A stretch of DNA of 64,000 bases from Prevotella sp. (lineage in GTDB: Bacteria; Bacteroidota; Bacteroidia; Bacteroidales; Bacteroidaceae). The notes beneath the pieces are model-generated. The model saw only the letters and a list, made by a program, of their open reading frames with translations, was not told the DNA's origin and searched no databases. Shown piece after piece: positions 9,746-18,993 of the stretch. The DNA lies in NCBI GenBank assembly GCA_017554385.1, contig JAFZIL010000065.1, forward strand, positions 144,969-208,968. The letters run 5' to 3'. Within the stretch, counting starts at the first letter, position 1; each line of letters begins with the position of its first letter. A program made the position numbers and the translations under genes.

Positions 9746-10978
9746 ATGTTATATAAAAAGATTGTTTCAATAGTCATACTCATACTTTGCCTGATGCCCA
9801 TAACAGGGGTCGGAGCAAAGAAGTTCACGCTGGTCATCGACGCCGGTCATGGTGGCAAGGATACTGGTGCCTGTGGAAAGATTTCCAAGGAGAAGACTCT
9901 GACATTGCGATATGCGCTGGCCTTCGGAAAGATGGTTGAGCAGAACTGTCCTGATGTAAAGGTTGTCTACACCCGTAAAGAAGACCATTTTCTCGAGCTA
10001 TGGCAGCGGGCAGAAATTGCCAACAAGAACAAAGCCGACCTATTCATCTCAGTACATATCAATGCACTACCTAAGGGAAGGATTGCACGTGGGTTCCAAA
10101 CCTACACCTTAGGAAGAGGACGTAATACCGGCAAGGCCGGTTTTATTGAGAACCTGGAGGTGGCAAAGCGTGAGAATGAAGCCATCTTGCTGGAGGACAA
10201 TTATCTTCAGACCTATCAGGGCTATGATCCGCGTTCGCCTGAAAGCGACATCTTGTTCGAGTTCATGCAGGACGACAATATGTTAAACAGCGTGGAACTG
10301 GCCAAGCTCATGCAAAAGCATGTCTGTTCCACAACAGGACGTCAGGATCAGGGTGCCCATCAGGACAACCTTGCAGTGCTGCGCCTGACATCAATGCCTG
10401 GTTGTCTGCTGGAACTGGGGTTCATCTCAACGACCGACGAAGAGCAGTTCATGAATGCCGAGAGCTCTACTGAAAAATACGCCCGAGGCATGTTGAAAGC
10501 TTTTCAAGACTACCGACGTAAGATTGGAAATGTGCCACAGACCATAGCGAAGCCAAAGGAGGAAAGGAAAGCTCAAGAGGAAAAGAAGGTTTCAGAGGAA
10601 AAGAAGGCTCAAGAAGAGCAGCCTGCCCAACAACCTCAGCCTGCACAGACAACCCAGCAGCCTCAGACAACTAAGGCGCCCCAGACAACGCAAGTCCCCC
10701 AAGACGATGCCCCCATCTTCAAGGTTCAGTTTCTGACCAGTGGAACAAAGCTGAAGGCAGGTTCCAGAGAGTTCAAAGGTCTCACGGATGTGGCGTGTTA
10801 CAAAGAGGGTGGGCTTTGGAAATACACTATTGGCGCATCGGCTGACTACGACGAGATCAACCGCATGAAGCGCAATGTGGCAGCCAAGTTTCCACAGGCC
10901 TTCATTGTGGCCTTCAAGAACGGTGAGCGCATGGACATAGAAAAGGCGCGACTGGAATACAAAAAACGCAAACAATAA
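9746..10978 (+). CDS. N-acetylmuramoyl-L-alanine amidase (Amidase_3) with SPOR-like C-terminus
   Basis: Predicted periplasmic zinc amidase that removes stem peptides from peptidoglycan during cell separation. A hydrophobic N-terminus (IVSIVILILCLMPITGVGA) is a signal peptide. The catalytic domain (about 27-250) shows VIDAGHGGKDTGACG (zinc His), the helical KVVYTRKEDHFLELWQRAEI, ADLFISVHIN (second His) and LLELGFISTTDEE (catalytic Glu). A Lys/Glu- and Gln/Pro-rich linker (about 260-315) precedes a SPOR-like module (FKVQFLTSGTKL, then GLWKYTIGASADYDE) that would bind denuded glycan at the division septum. The MCE protein follows after 44 bases and probably shares the transcript. Confidence 0.9.
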   Translation: MLYKKIVSIVILILCLMPITGVGAKKFTLVIDAGHGGKDTGACGKISKEKTLTLRYALAFGKMVEQNCPDVKVVYTRKEDHFLELWQRAEIANKNKADLFISVHINALPKGRIARGFQTYTLGRGRNTGKAGFIENLEVAKRENEAILLEDNYLQTYQGYDPRSPESDILFEFMQDDNMLNSVELAKLMQKHVCSTTGRQDQGAHQDNLAVLRLTSMPGCLLELGFISTTDEEQFMNAESSTEKYARGMLKAFQDYRRKIGNVPQTIAKPKEERKAQEEKKVSEEKKAQEEQPAQQPQPAQTTQQPQTTKAPQTTQVPQDDAPIFKVQFLTSGTKLKAGSREFKGLTDVACYKEGGLWKYTIGASADYDEINRMKRNVAAKFPQAFIVAFKNGERMDIEKARLEYKKRKQ

Positions 10979-11022
10979 GCCTTTCGTTATAAGCAAACAG
11001 TAAGCAAAAACAGAAATAGGAT

Positions 11023-11925
11023 ATGAAAAGTGTGAAGAAAGAGGTGAAAATAGCCCTCGTAGCAATTCTTGGTATTGTCCTGCTCTATTTCGGCATGCAG
11101 TTCCTCAAAGGCCTAACCTTGGTTGGGAGTGGGAACAAGTACTACGCTGTGTTCAGCGATGTCAGCGGACTTTCGGCTTCGAGCCCCGTCTATGCCAACG
11201 GATATAAGGTGGGCGTTGTCGAGGCTATCGACTACGACTACAGCCAGCCCGATCATATCGTAGCCGTCGTAGGACTTGACAAGGAGCTCCGACTGACCAG
11301 GGGTACGCGTGCAGAAATCTCGAGCGACCTGCTGGGAAACGTAAAGCTGGAACTGAAGTTCGGCGAAAACCCCTCCGACATTTTGTCCGTAGGCGACACT
11401 ATCAGTGGTGGCATGCAACAGGGAGCGATGGGTAAAGCTGCCGAGATGGTGCCTCAGATACAACAGATGTTGCCGAAGCTCGATTCGATCCTTGCGAGCG
11501 TCAATGCCTTGTTGGCCGACCCCACTATAGCCAAGTCACTCCATAACGTTGAGAACATCACGGCCAGCCTTACAAACACCTCTCAACAGCTTAACGCTCT
11601 GACTGCTTCGTTGAACCGCGAGATGCCCCAGATGATGCAGAAGGCCAATGGCGTGCTCACTAACACCGAGGGGCTGACGCAGCAGCTCAATCAGGTGGAC
11701 GTGGCTGCCACCATGCAGAAGGTCGACGCAACGCTGGCCAATGTGCAGCAGTTGACTAACGCCCTGAACAGCAAAGAAGGCACCTTGGGACTTCTGATGA
11801 GAGACCCGTCGCTCTACACCCACCTCTCTAACACCATGCGTGACGCCGACTCATTGGTTATCGACCTGAAGAGGCATCCCAAGCGGTACGTTCACTTCTC
11901 TGTGTTCGGCAAAAAAGATAAGTAA
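11023..11925 (+). CDS. MCE/MlaD-family lipid-transport protein
   Basis: 300 residues with one N-terminal transmembrane anchor (VKIALVAILGIVLLYFGMQF) and one MCE domain (about 40-120: YYAVFSDVSGLSASSPVYAN, then GTRAEISSDLLGNVKLEL). A long Gln-rich helical tail follows, with repeated QQLNALTASLNREM-type segments. MCE proteins bind phospholipid and hand it between inner and outer membranes as part of Mla-type ABC systems. Here the ATPase and permease are not adjacent, which is common in Bacteroidota. Located just after the amidase, with a strong hairpin 16 bases past the stop codon. Confidence 0.88.
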   Translation: MKSVKKEVKIALVAILGIVLLYFGMQFLKGLTLVGSGNKYYAVFSDVSGLSASSPVYANGYKVGVVEAIDYDYSQPDHIVAVVGLDKELRLTRGTRAEISSDLLGNVKLELKFGENPSDILSVGDTISGGMQQGAMGKAAEMVPQIQQMLPKLDSILASVNALLADPTIAKSLHNVENITASLTNTSQQLNALTASLNREMPQMMQKANGVLTNTEGLTQQLNQVDVAATMQKVDATLANVQQLTNALNSKEGTLGLLMRDPSLYTHLSNTMRDADSLVIDLKRHPKRYVHFSVFGKKDK

Positions 11926-11940
11926 AATTTATTTTGTCTA

Positions 11941-11974
11941 AATAAGAAATGGGTCAAAAAACTCATTTCTTATT
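11941..11974 (+). terminator. Hairpin after the MCE gene
   Basis: Perfect 11-bp stem AATAAGAAATG / CATTTCTTATT with a 12-base loop. Both flanks are A/T rich. Confidence 0.65.
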
Positions 11975-12216
11975 TCATATCTCCCTGTCTTACAGGAGGT
12001 TCCATATTTACAAGGGTGCACACGCACGAAAAATCGTGAAACAATCTAATAAGCCTAATGCGAGTGAGTTACGATGATTGTACAATCAAGATGTGTTTTT
12101 GAACGATTTGCACGTTTCGTTTTTTTTTCCGACCTTTGCACTTGAAAAGCTGAAAGCAAGACATAATCTTGTCAAAACAATTCATTCTTTAGAACAAAAA
12201 AAGTATTACCGCCTAC

Positions 12217-13629
12217 ATGCAACAGAGTCATCAGGCGCTTTGGGACAACTGCCTTCATCTGATTAGGCAGAACGTCGAGGAGCAGACATATAAAACGTGG
12301 TTTGAACCCATTGTCTTCGAGTCGTACGACGAACAAAAGAAGACGGTGCTGGTTCAGTTGCCCAGCATGTTCTTCTATGAATATCTGGAGCAGCACTTCG
12401 TTAGACTCATGGGGTGGGCACTTGCCAACAGCTTCAAGGCCAATGTACAGCTGACTTATCGTATTGTAACCGACAAGGAGCATGGCATCGTTCAGGAAAA
12501 CGAGGGCGAGGTTGCTTCCGACCTCGAGACGCAACTGCAGACAACACGAATCAATATGTCGCCCACGTTGCTCGATGCTGCCGTTCCGCAGGATTTGGAT
12601 CCTCAGTTAGACAAGAAAAAGACTTTCGACAGCTTTATTGAAGGCGATGCCAACAAACTGCCGCGAACCGTAGGAATGTCTATCGCCCAGCATCCTGGCA
12701 AGTCGACTTTCAACCCCTTCTTCATCTATGGTCCCTCTGGCTGCGGCAAAACCCATCTGATCAATGCCATCGGTGTACTGACTAAGAAGATGTATCCGCG
12801 CAAGCGCGTGCTCTATGTGTCGGCCCGCCTGTTCCAGGTGCAGTACACCGACGCTATCCGTCAGAATACGCTCAACGATTTCATCAACTTCTATCAGACC
12901 ATCGACGTGCTGATTGTTGACGACATTCAAGAGTGGACAACAGAGAAGACGCTCGACACTTTCTTCTATATCTTCGACCATCTCTTCCGTCTTGGCAAGC
13001 AAATTGTGCTGGCCAGCGACCGTCCCCCTGTCGATCTCGTCGGTGTAAAGGAGCGCCTGCTTACGCGATTCTCCTGCGGACTTATTGCCGAGTTGGAGAA
13101 GCCCAACGTTCAGCTATGTATCGACATCCTTAACTCGAAGTGCCGCCGCGACGGTCTAAAGATTCCTGCTGACGTCATTCAGTTCATTGCGCAGACGGCC
13201 AACGGCTCGGTGCGCGACCTGGAGGGTGTTATCAACTCTCTGATGGCCCATAGCATCGTCTACAACTCGCACATTGACATGCATCTGGCTGAGCGTGTCA
13301 TCAAGCGTGCCGTGAAGATGGACAACCACCCGCTCACCATCGACGACATCCTCGAGAAAGTGTGCACTCATTTCGGTGTCACCCAGCAGAATGTGTTCAG
13401 CAAGAGCCGGAAGCGCGAGTATGTACAGGCCCGTCAGGTGTCGATGTATCTGGCACAGAAGTACACGAAGATGCCCAGTGCGCGCATTGGAAAACTCATC
13501 GGCGGGCGCGATCATTCGACGGTCATCCACAGCTGCAGCACCATCGAGCAGCGTCTGAAGGTTGACAAGGCCTTCCTTGAGGAAATGAACAGCATCGAGC
13601 ATTCCTTCAAGCTGAAACAACAGGTTTGA
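12217..13629 (+). CDS. dnaA: Chromosomal replication initiator DnaA
   Basis: 470 residues, the family length. Domain I spans about 1-85. The AAA+ domain carries Walker A GPSGCGKTHLINAIG (about 172), Walker B DVLIVDDIQEW and sensor I IVLASDRPP. Domain IV ends with the DnaA-box-reading helix-turn-helix GGRDHSTVIHSC. It binds DnaA boxes at oriC and opens the duplex. A GACCTTTGCA promoter-like box lies near 12131. I saw no DnaA-box cluster in the 290 bases upstream or in the downstream gap, so oriC is not shown to be here. A strong terminator follows. Confidence 0.97.
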   Translation: MQQSHQALWDNCLHLIRQNVEEQTYKTWFEPIVFESYDEQKKTVLVQLPSMFFYEYLEQHFVRLMGWALANSFKANVQLTYRIVTDKEHGIVQENEGEVASDLETQLQTTRINMSPTLLDAAVPQDLDPQLDKKKTFDSFIEGDANKLPRTVGMSIAQHPGKSTFNPFFIYGPSGCGKTHLINAIGVLTKKMYPRKRVLYVSARLFQVQYTDAIRQNTLNDFINFYQTIDVLIVDDIQEWTTEKTLDTFFYIFDHLFRLGKQIVLASDRPPVDLVGVKERLLTRFSCGLIAELEKPNVQLCIDILNSKCRRDGLKIPADVIQFIAQTANGSVRDLEGVINSLMAHSIVYNSHIDMHLAERVIKRAVKMDNHPLTIDDILEKVCTHFGVTQQNVFSKSRKREYVQARQVSMYLAQKYTKMPSARIGKLIGGRDHSTVIHSCSTIEQRLKVDKAFLEEMNSIEHSFKLKQQV

Positions 13630-13653
13630 TATTCCTTTCTATAGAAAAAGCAT

Positions 13654-13698
13654 ACACTGAATTAAACGAAGCTACCCTGCACCCGTCTAATTCAGTGT
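13654..13698 (+). terminator. Rho-independent terminator of dnaA
   Basis: Perfect 11-bp stem ACACTGAATTA / TAATTCAGTGT with a 23-base loop, followed by TATTTTATTT. It lies between the dnaA stop and the preferred start of the next gene, which is one reason to reject the upstream start at 13626. Confidence 0.75.
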
Positions 13699-13724
13699 TA
13701 TTTTATTTGAAAAGACCAACCATA

Positions 13725-16538
13725 ATGGCTAAACAATTCTATCTTTTATTGACTGTTCTTTGCTTCACGCTGGCATCCTTTGCGGGAAACATCGACGATA
13801 TCCGTAAGGCTCTTGAAGATTCATCGCTTTCTCAGGTACAGGAGAAAGTCTATCTGCACACAGACAACCAGTGCTACTTCGTTGGCGACACACTATGGTA
13901 CAAGGCCTACGTGGTACGTGCCGACAATCACCATCCAACCAACATGAGCCGTCTGCTTTATGTAGAGCTATTGTCGCCCGACGGACTGCTTGTCGAGCGC
14001 CAACAAATCATCGTGTCGCCACAGGGCTATACCTGCGGACAATTTTCCCTGCGCGACTCGCTCTACAGCGGCTACTACGAGTTGCGTGCCTACACCCGCT
14101 GGATGCTGAACTTCAACGTGCGCCACCATCGCTATAGCATCCATGATACTTGGCTGTTCTACAGCAAGCAGATGGCTGCCGACTACTTCCGCATCTGGGA
14201 TGGGCTCTACTCGCGCGTTCTTCCTATCTATAGCAAACCCGAAGAGCCTGGCGACTATGATGTACGCCGCATGTACCAGCGTCCGAAGACCCGACTGCCC
14301 AAGCAGAAGAAAGACGACCTCGTGGTGACTTTCTATCCCGAAGGCGGCCATCTGGTCGAAGGAGTGCAGAACCGCGTAGCCTTCGAAGTGCAGGACCAGC
14401 ATGGCGAGGCTGTGAACATACGGGGAACTGTGTCAGGCAACGACATGCAACCCCTCAGCATCAATACCGAATACATGGGGCGCGGATCGTTTATCGTCAC
14501 TCCTTCCGACAAACGACTTAAGGCCCACTTCACCTGGAAAGGCAAGGACTACGACGTGAGCCTGCCCAAGGCTGAGGAACAGGGAGCAGCCATCCGTCTT
14601 GAGGGAAGCGCCCTTACCATTGCCTCACGCAACCTGCCTGCCAACCGCCAGTATGCCGTCTCGGTGCTCTGTCGCGGTGTGCTGAAACATTTCCAGACAT
14701 TAGACCTCAGTCAGGATGTCGCCAGCATCAATCTGCCTTTGGACGAACTTCCCACGGGCGTATGCGACGTAACCATCTTCGATGACGAGGCCCAGATTCT
14801 GGCCGACCGTCTGTTCTTCGTCAATCATGGTGAGCAGGCACAATACCTGATTACGGCACCCGTCTCCCCTACCCTCACCTACGACCCATACCAGAAGGTT
14901 GAGATTCCCATCCAGTGCGAGGGCATCGACGAGCCCACCTGCATCAGCGTCTCCATCCGCGACACCAATACCGAGGAGCCTACCTACGACGACGGTAACC
15001 TCATGACGTCAATGCTCCTCTCCAGCGAGCTACGAGGCTTCATTGCCCATCCGGCCTACTACTTCGAGGCCGACGATGCCCGCCACCGACGTCACCTCGA
15101 CCTGCTGATGATGGTACAGGGTTGGCGAAAATACAAATGGCAGGAGCTGGCCGACACGGTTCGAGAAATGCGCTACGAGCCTGAAATCACCCTTACCCTC
15201 GAGGGCTGCGTCTACAAGATGCTGGGCATCAACGATGTCGAGCCCGACGAGATTGACAGCTGGCAGGACGGCGTAGGTATGGTAGCCCGCAAAAGCGGCA
15301 GCGAGGAAGACTACGTCGACCCGTGGGCCGAGGAAGAGACCAGCGACTTCATTGAGGTCTCAGCCACTGACGGGCTGTCCGACAATACCGACACGGGCAA
15401 CATCGAGTATGGCGACATCGGCGAGACCAACGCGAACGTCGGCGTCAACCACGGCAACATTCGCCACGAAGTGCTGGTCGAGGCCGAGATGGTCATTGGC
15501 GACCAGATTGTGGGCGATGTACAGAAGACCCACGACCGCGGGCGCTTTCTCTTCCAGGTACCGCCCTTCTACGGCGATGCCTATCTGAACATGAAGGCCT
15601 ATAAGGAAACCGACTCCATCAAGAAGAACATGGCCTCGCGCAAGGATGCTAAGGTGCTCGACGAGCTGGCCTTCCCCGACTTCTACGTAAAGCGCGACCT
15701 GTTCTACCCCATGTATACCCACGACTATACCTACTACGAGAAGCACCAGCCCGACAACTACGAGGAAATGCTCATCGACACTCTCTCAGACCTCTCGATG
15801 GAGAACGACGTGCACCAACTGGCTAACGTCAACGTGAAGGGACACCGTCGCGGACGACGTGCCATTGACTGGAAGAAGCCCGCCTACGTCATGGATGCCT
15901 ACGAGCTCTACAACGACATCACCGACCGCGGGCTCTCCGTTGGCAAGCTCGACATGCGCCAGTTTCCCGTGCAGGTGTGCCGCTACCTCTACGGCAACAT
16001 GAACCGCTACAACTCGTTCCGCGTTGACGGGCGTATCGAAGGAGCCACCTATTATCGCAACTACTCACCCATCAGCATCGGTGCCAGCGATGCCGAGAAG
16101 GCCGGACAGTTCCGAGCCAACCGCACACCGCAATCCATCTACAAGAACATTCAACTGAAGCGACTGCAGGACATCCGCGTGTTCAGCGACTACGAGCCAC
16201 GTACCGAAGACTCTACGATGTTCGAGAGCATTCTGCAGGCCGATGCCACCGTCGAGCTTGTCACTATTCCCAACGACGGTGTGCAGCCCACCTTCCGCGA
16301 CCGCCACATCGTGTTCCACGGCATCAGTATTCCCGAGCAGTTCTACCAGCCCGACTACAGCCGTTCCGTACCAACCGACACCAAGGACTACCGCCGCACG
16401 CTCTACTGGAACCCCAACGCCTTGACCGATGAGCAAGGCCGCTTCACCGCTACTTTCTACAATAACGGCAAGCAGACGCGCATAAAAATGTCGGCAGCAG
16501 GCGTCACTACCGATGGACGCCTGCTGCACAGCAAATAA
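13725..16538 (+). CDS. Large secreted MG2-type / TonB-plug-like surface protein
   Basis: 937 residues starting at MAKQFYLLLTVLCF, a signal peptide ending ASFA. The 5' part (VYLHTDNQCYFVGDTLWYKAY; LLYVELLSPDGLLVERQ) is the MG2 macroglobulin-like fold found in Bacteroidota envelope proteins. The C-terminal half has a TonB-receptor plug-like stretch (IDWKKPAYVMDAYELYNDI, QFPVQVCRYLYGNMNRYNSF). The end (TLYWNPNALTDEQGRFTATF) is the typical closing motif of these proteins. Function is unproven; they are thought to be outer-membrane-associated helpers of TonB-dependent processes. The frame is open upstream to 13626, but that extension crosses the dnaA terminator. It is convergent with the PL11 gene downstream. 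Confidence 0.75.
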   Translation: MAKQFYLLLTVLCFTLASFAGNIDDIRKALEDSSLSQVQEKVYLHTDNQCYFVGDTLWYKAYVVRADNHHPTNMSRLLYVELLSPDGLLVERQQIIVSPQGYTCGQFSLRDSLYSGYYELRAYTRWMLNFNVRHHRYSIHDTWLFYSKQMAADYFRIWDGLYSRVLPIYSKPEEPGDYDVRRMYQRPKTRLPKQKKDDLVVTFYPEGGHLVEGVQNRVAFEVQDQHGEAVNIRGTVSGNDMQPLSINTEYMGRGSFIVTPSDKRLKAHFTWKGKDYDVSLPKAEEQGAAIRLEGSALTIASRNLPANRQYAVSVLCRGVLKHFQTLDLSQDVASINLPLDELPTGVCDVTIFDDEAQILADRLFFVNHGEQAQYLITAPVSPTLTYDPYQKVEIPIQCEGIDEPTCISVSIRDTNTEEPTYDDGNLMTSMLLSSELRGFIAHPAYYFEADDARHRRHLDLLMMVQGWRKYKWQELADTVREMRYEPEITLTLEGCVYKMLGINDVEPDEIDSWQDGVGMVARKSGSEEDYVDPWAEEETSDFIEVSATDGLSDNTDTGNIEYGDIGETNANVGVNHGNIRHEVLVEAEMVIGDQIVGDVQKTHDRGRFLFQVPPFYGDAYLNMKAYKETDSIKKNMASRKDAKVLDELAFPDFYVKRDLFYPMYTHDYTYYEKHQPDNYEEMLIDTLSDLSMENDVHQLANVNVKGHRRGRRAIDWKKPAYVMDAYELYNDITDRGLSVGKLDMRQFPVQVCRYLYGNMNRYNSFRVDGRIEGATYYRNYSPISIGASDAEKAGQFRANRTPQSIYKNIQLKRLQDIRVFSDYEPRTEDSTMFESILQADATVELVTIPNDGVQPTFRDRHIVFHGISIPEQFYQPDYSRSVPTDTKDYRRTLYWNPNALTDEQGRFTATFYNNGKQTRIKMSAAGVTTDGRLLHSK

Positions 16539-16570
16539 AGACCTCGCGAAAACTCAAGCGAGCATTTATT
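16534..16570. terminator. Shared hairpin between convergent genes
   Basis: Stem AATAAA..CTCGC / GCGAG..TTTATT with a small internal loop. It spans the stop codons of both convergent genes. Confidence 0.6.
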
Positions 16571-18974
16571 ACTTCATCACCTTTACATAGCGTGTGCCTC
16601 TTCTCACAAGGAAGAGGCCTTTTTGTGTGGCCTTATGCGGACGGCCAAGCAGGTCGTAGGCCTGTTCTGTCTGTTGTGACTGAGCTGCAACAAACGGAAT
16701 GATGCCTGTCGGGTCGGCCACGACGTGCAGGGTGATGGTGTCGTTCACCTTCTCGCCTCCCAGCCCAGTGAGGGCAATGGGTATGCGGTAGTCGCCGGCT
16801 TCAGTGGGCGAACCTTCGATGGTAAGTGTCTTGTTGACGAAATCGGTGGTCTTCGTCAGTCCTTCGGGCACGCCTGTCACCTTCGTTCCGTCTTCCAACA
16901 GGTAAGCCACCTGACTTATCATATTACAATAGCGGGTGCTCACAAACAGACTCATCTCCTGGTTGGCTGTCACCGTCAGCTCCTTCTCCTCGTTCAGCAG
17001 GCGCGGCATCATGGCATCGGGCAGGTAGTAGCCAAGGTGGGGCGGCTGGTTGTAGGCGGTGTTCTGCCAGCAGATGCCCATGCGGTAAGTATGGTCGTGC
17101 ATCAGCGTAGGCATGCGGTACTTGCTTTCAACAGTGGTGGAGTAGATGGCCAGACAGGTCTCAGCATCGCCCACGCTATAGAGTATCACCTCTTCACGCC
17201 AGTCGCCAAGAATGTCGGCTTGCAGGTTGGGCGTATTTTTCGTACCGTTACAGGTACTACCCGGCCCTATGTTATACAGAGTGGCTAATCGTGACGTGCC
17301 ACCGCTGCCGCTATTGAGTTTGTCGATTTTCGAACCGTCGAGCAGTTCCTCCTGCAAGTCGCCGTCCCAGAAGATGCGGAAGTTCGACGAGCCGCCACTT
17401 CCGTAGACCGTCTGTCCCGTCAGGGCACTGCGCGGGCTGCCGTCGTTGCTGCTCCAGAAGAGCGAACCTCGCTTGACCGAATCAAAGTTACCAGCAATGC
17501 CACGCCCGTTGTCTCCACCTCCTGTTGCACTAAGGAGGATTTCACCCGTGGCCGCGTCGTGCAAGTCCCATCCGTAGCTTCCTCCCTCGTGGATCTGGAA
17601 CACCTCCAATCCCGGGCGGTCGGGGTTATGGTCGGCCACGTGGATGGCATCACCATGACCGAAGCCTGTGCCATAGAGCACGGTGCCGTCGTTGTCACAG
17701 CAGGCCGAGCCCCATACGATCTCGTCGCAGCCGTCACCGTCGACGTCGGCTATCGACATGTTGTGGTTCCCGTTCTGATACATCGTTCCGCTGCCGCTGC
17801 CACTGGTGGGCTTCATGTTGCTGTAGGTCTTCGTAGAGCCCGTGCCATTGTCGTTATATGTGGTCACTGAGTAGTTGTTCTGTGCCTTGTTGCTGCAGAG
17901 CCATTTCTGGTGCAGCTGCTCTCCGTCAAAGTCGACTGCCCAGATGAAGGCATAATCGTAGTAGCCCCGGCAGAAAATGCCACTCGCATGCTGGTCAGGG
18001 CCGTCGAGATAGGCCACGCCAGCCAGATAGCGCTCACCACGGTTGCCGTATGAGGCCTTGTCGTTCTTACCGCCCACGCCCCAGTTCACCGAGCCGTCGG
18101 CAGCACCACCGTAGGTCATGTTGCGGTTGGGGTTATAGAATACAGTGTGGATGGCTTCGCCTGTCTCTCCGCGAAACACGGTGAGCCACTCCTGACCGCC
18201 GGTGATACGGCCGTCACTGTTGCGATAGAGTGCCGTTCCGCTCACAGCCTTGATGCTCGCATCGGTGGCAGCCTGGTTCACATAGTTGCCTGCGCCATCG
18301 ATAGAGCCGGGACCCGTCTTACACATCATCTCGGCCTTGCCGTCACCATCGAAGTCGTAGACCATGAACTGCGTATAGTGGGCACCTGAGCGGATGTTAC
18401 GTCCCAGGTCTACGCGCCAGAGGCGTGTGCCGTCCAGCCGGTAGCAGTCGATGATGGTGTTGTCAGTGATGCCGCCCTGTGAGTTGTCCTTCGCATTGTC
18501 GGGCTGCCACTTTACGAACAGCTCGTACTGACCGTCACCGTCCACATCGCCCACCGAGCAGTCGTTGGGCTCGTAGTTACCTCCGTTCTCACCCTTGGAA
18601 GGACGGTCAAGCACAACTTTCAGATAGGCCAGGTCAGATGCCTTCACTGGATCGGTAGTATCGACAACCTCTCCGTTCACTTTGGTCACAATCTGGTATT
18701 CGGCACCCTTCGAACCCGAGCCGTCCTTGTAGCAAGTCTGATAGCGGTCCTTGGTCACGGTCACGCCGTTGCGAATCACGTCGAAGCGTGTGTGGTCTTC
18801 ATCGTCGGTGCCGAGGAAGCGCCAGCTCACGAAGTTGGCTGAACCGCTGCGGAGAACTATGACTCCACGGTCGAGCTGTTCCATCTGGCTCTGCGGAGTG
18901 TTCTGTGCATAAGCAGAGCTTATGCTTACGGAGAAGAGAAGGATGGATAATGATTTCAGTAGATTCTGTCTCAT
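16569..18974 (-). CDS. PL11 rhamnogalacturonan lyase (second gene of a tandem pair)
   Basis: 801 residues with signal peptide (ILLFSVSISSAYAQ). It shows the full PL11 signature set: MEQLDRGVIVLRSGSANFVS, calcium loops DVDGDGQYELFVKWQPDN, DFDGDGKAEMMCKTGPGS and DVDGDGCDEIVWGSACCD, the GRGIAGNF segment, and the closing NTAYNQPPHLGYYLPDAM. Residues about 680-760 form an Ig-like or cadherin-like module, and the last 40 residues (AYDLLGRPHKATQKGLFLVR) are a short sorting-like tail. PL11 enzymes cleave rhamnogalacturonan I between rhamnose and galacturonate by beta-elimination; endo or exo action cannot be told here. It starts 19 bases after the upstream lyase, so both are on one transcript. Confidence 0.92.
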   Translation of the reverse strand: MRQNLLKSLSILLFSVSISSAYAQNTPQSQMEQLDRGVIVLRSGSANFVSWRFLGTDDEDHTRFDVIRNGVTVTKDRYQTCYKDGSGSKGAEYQIVTKVNGEVVDTTDPVKASDLAYLKVVLDRPSKGENGGNYEPNDCSVGDVDGDGQYELFVKWQPDNAKDNSQGGITDNTIIDCYRLDGTRLWRVDLGRNIRSGAHYTQFMVYDFDGDGKAEMMCKTGPGSIDGAGNYVNQAATDASIKAVSGTALYRNSDGRITGGQEWLTVFRGETGEAIHTVFYNPNRNMTYGGAADGSVNWGVGGKNDKASYGNRGERYLAGVAYLDGPDQHASGIFCRGYYDYAFIWAVDFDGEQLHQKWLCSNKAQNNYSVTTYNDNGTGSTKTYSNMKPTSGSGSGTMYQNGNHNMSIADVDGDGCDEIVWGSACCDNDGTVLYGTGFGHGDAIHVADHNPDRPGLEVFQIHEGGSYGWDLHDAATGEILLSATGGGDNGRGIAGNFDSVKRGSLFWSSNDGSPRSALTGQTVYGSGGSSNFRIFWDGDLQEELLDGSKIDKLNSGSGGTSRLATLYNIGPGSTCNGTKNTPNLQADILGDWREEVILYSVGDAETCLAIYSTTVESKYRMPTLMHDHTYRMGICWQNTAYNQPPHLGYYLPDAMMPRLLNEEKELTVTANQEMSLFVSTRYCNMISQVAYLLEDGTKVTGVPEGLTKTTDFVNKTLTIEGSPTEAGDYRIPIALTGLGGEKVNDTITLHVVADPTGIIPFVAAQSQQTEQAYDLLGRPHKATQKGLFLVRRGTRYVKVMK

Positions 18975-18993
18975 GTTTGCTTTTCGTTATGGT

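Noticed and set aside
11926-12216. Possible oriC next to dnaA
   Set aside because: No cluster of TTATNCACA-type boxes was found; only one hairpin and AT-rich sequence are present.
12078-12266. 62-codon frame before dnaA
   Set aside because: It overlaps the dnaA promoter and start in another frame; no sign of a protein family.
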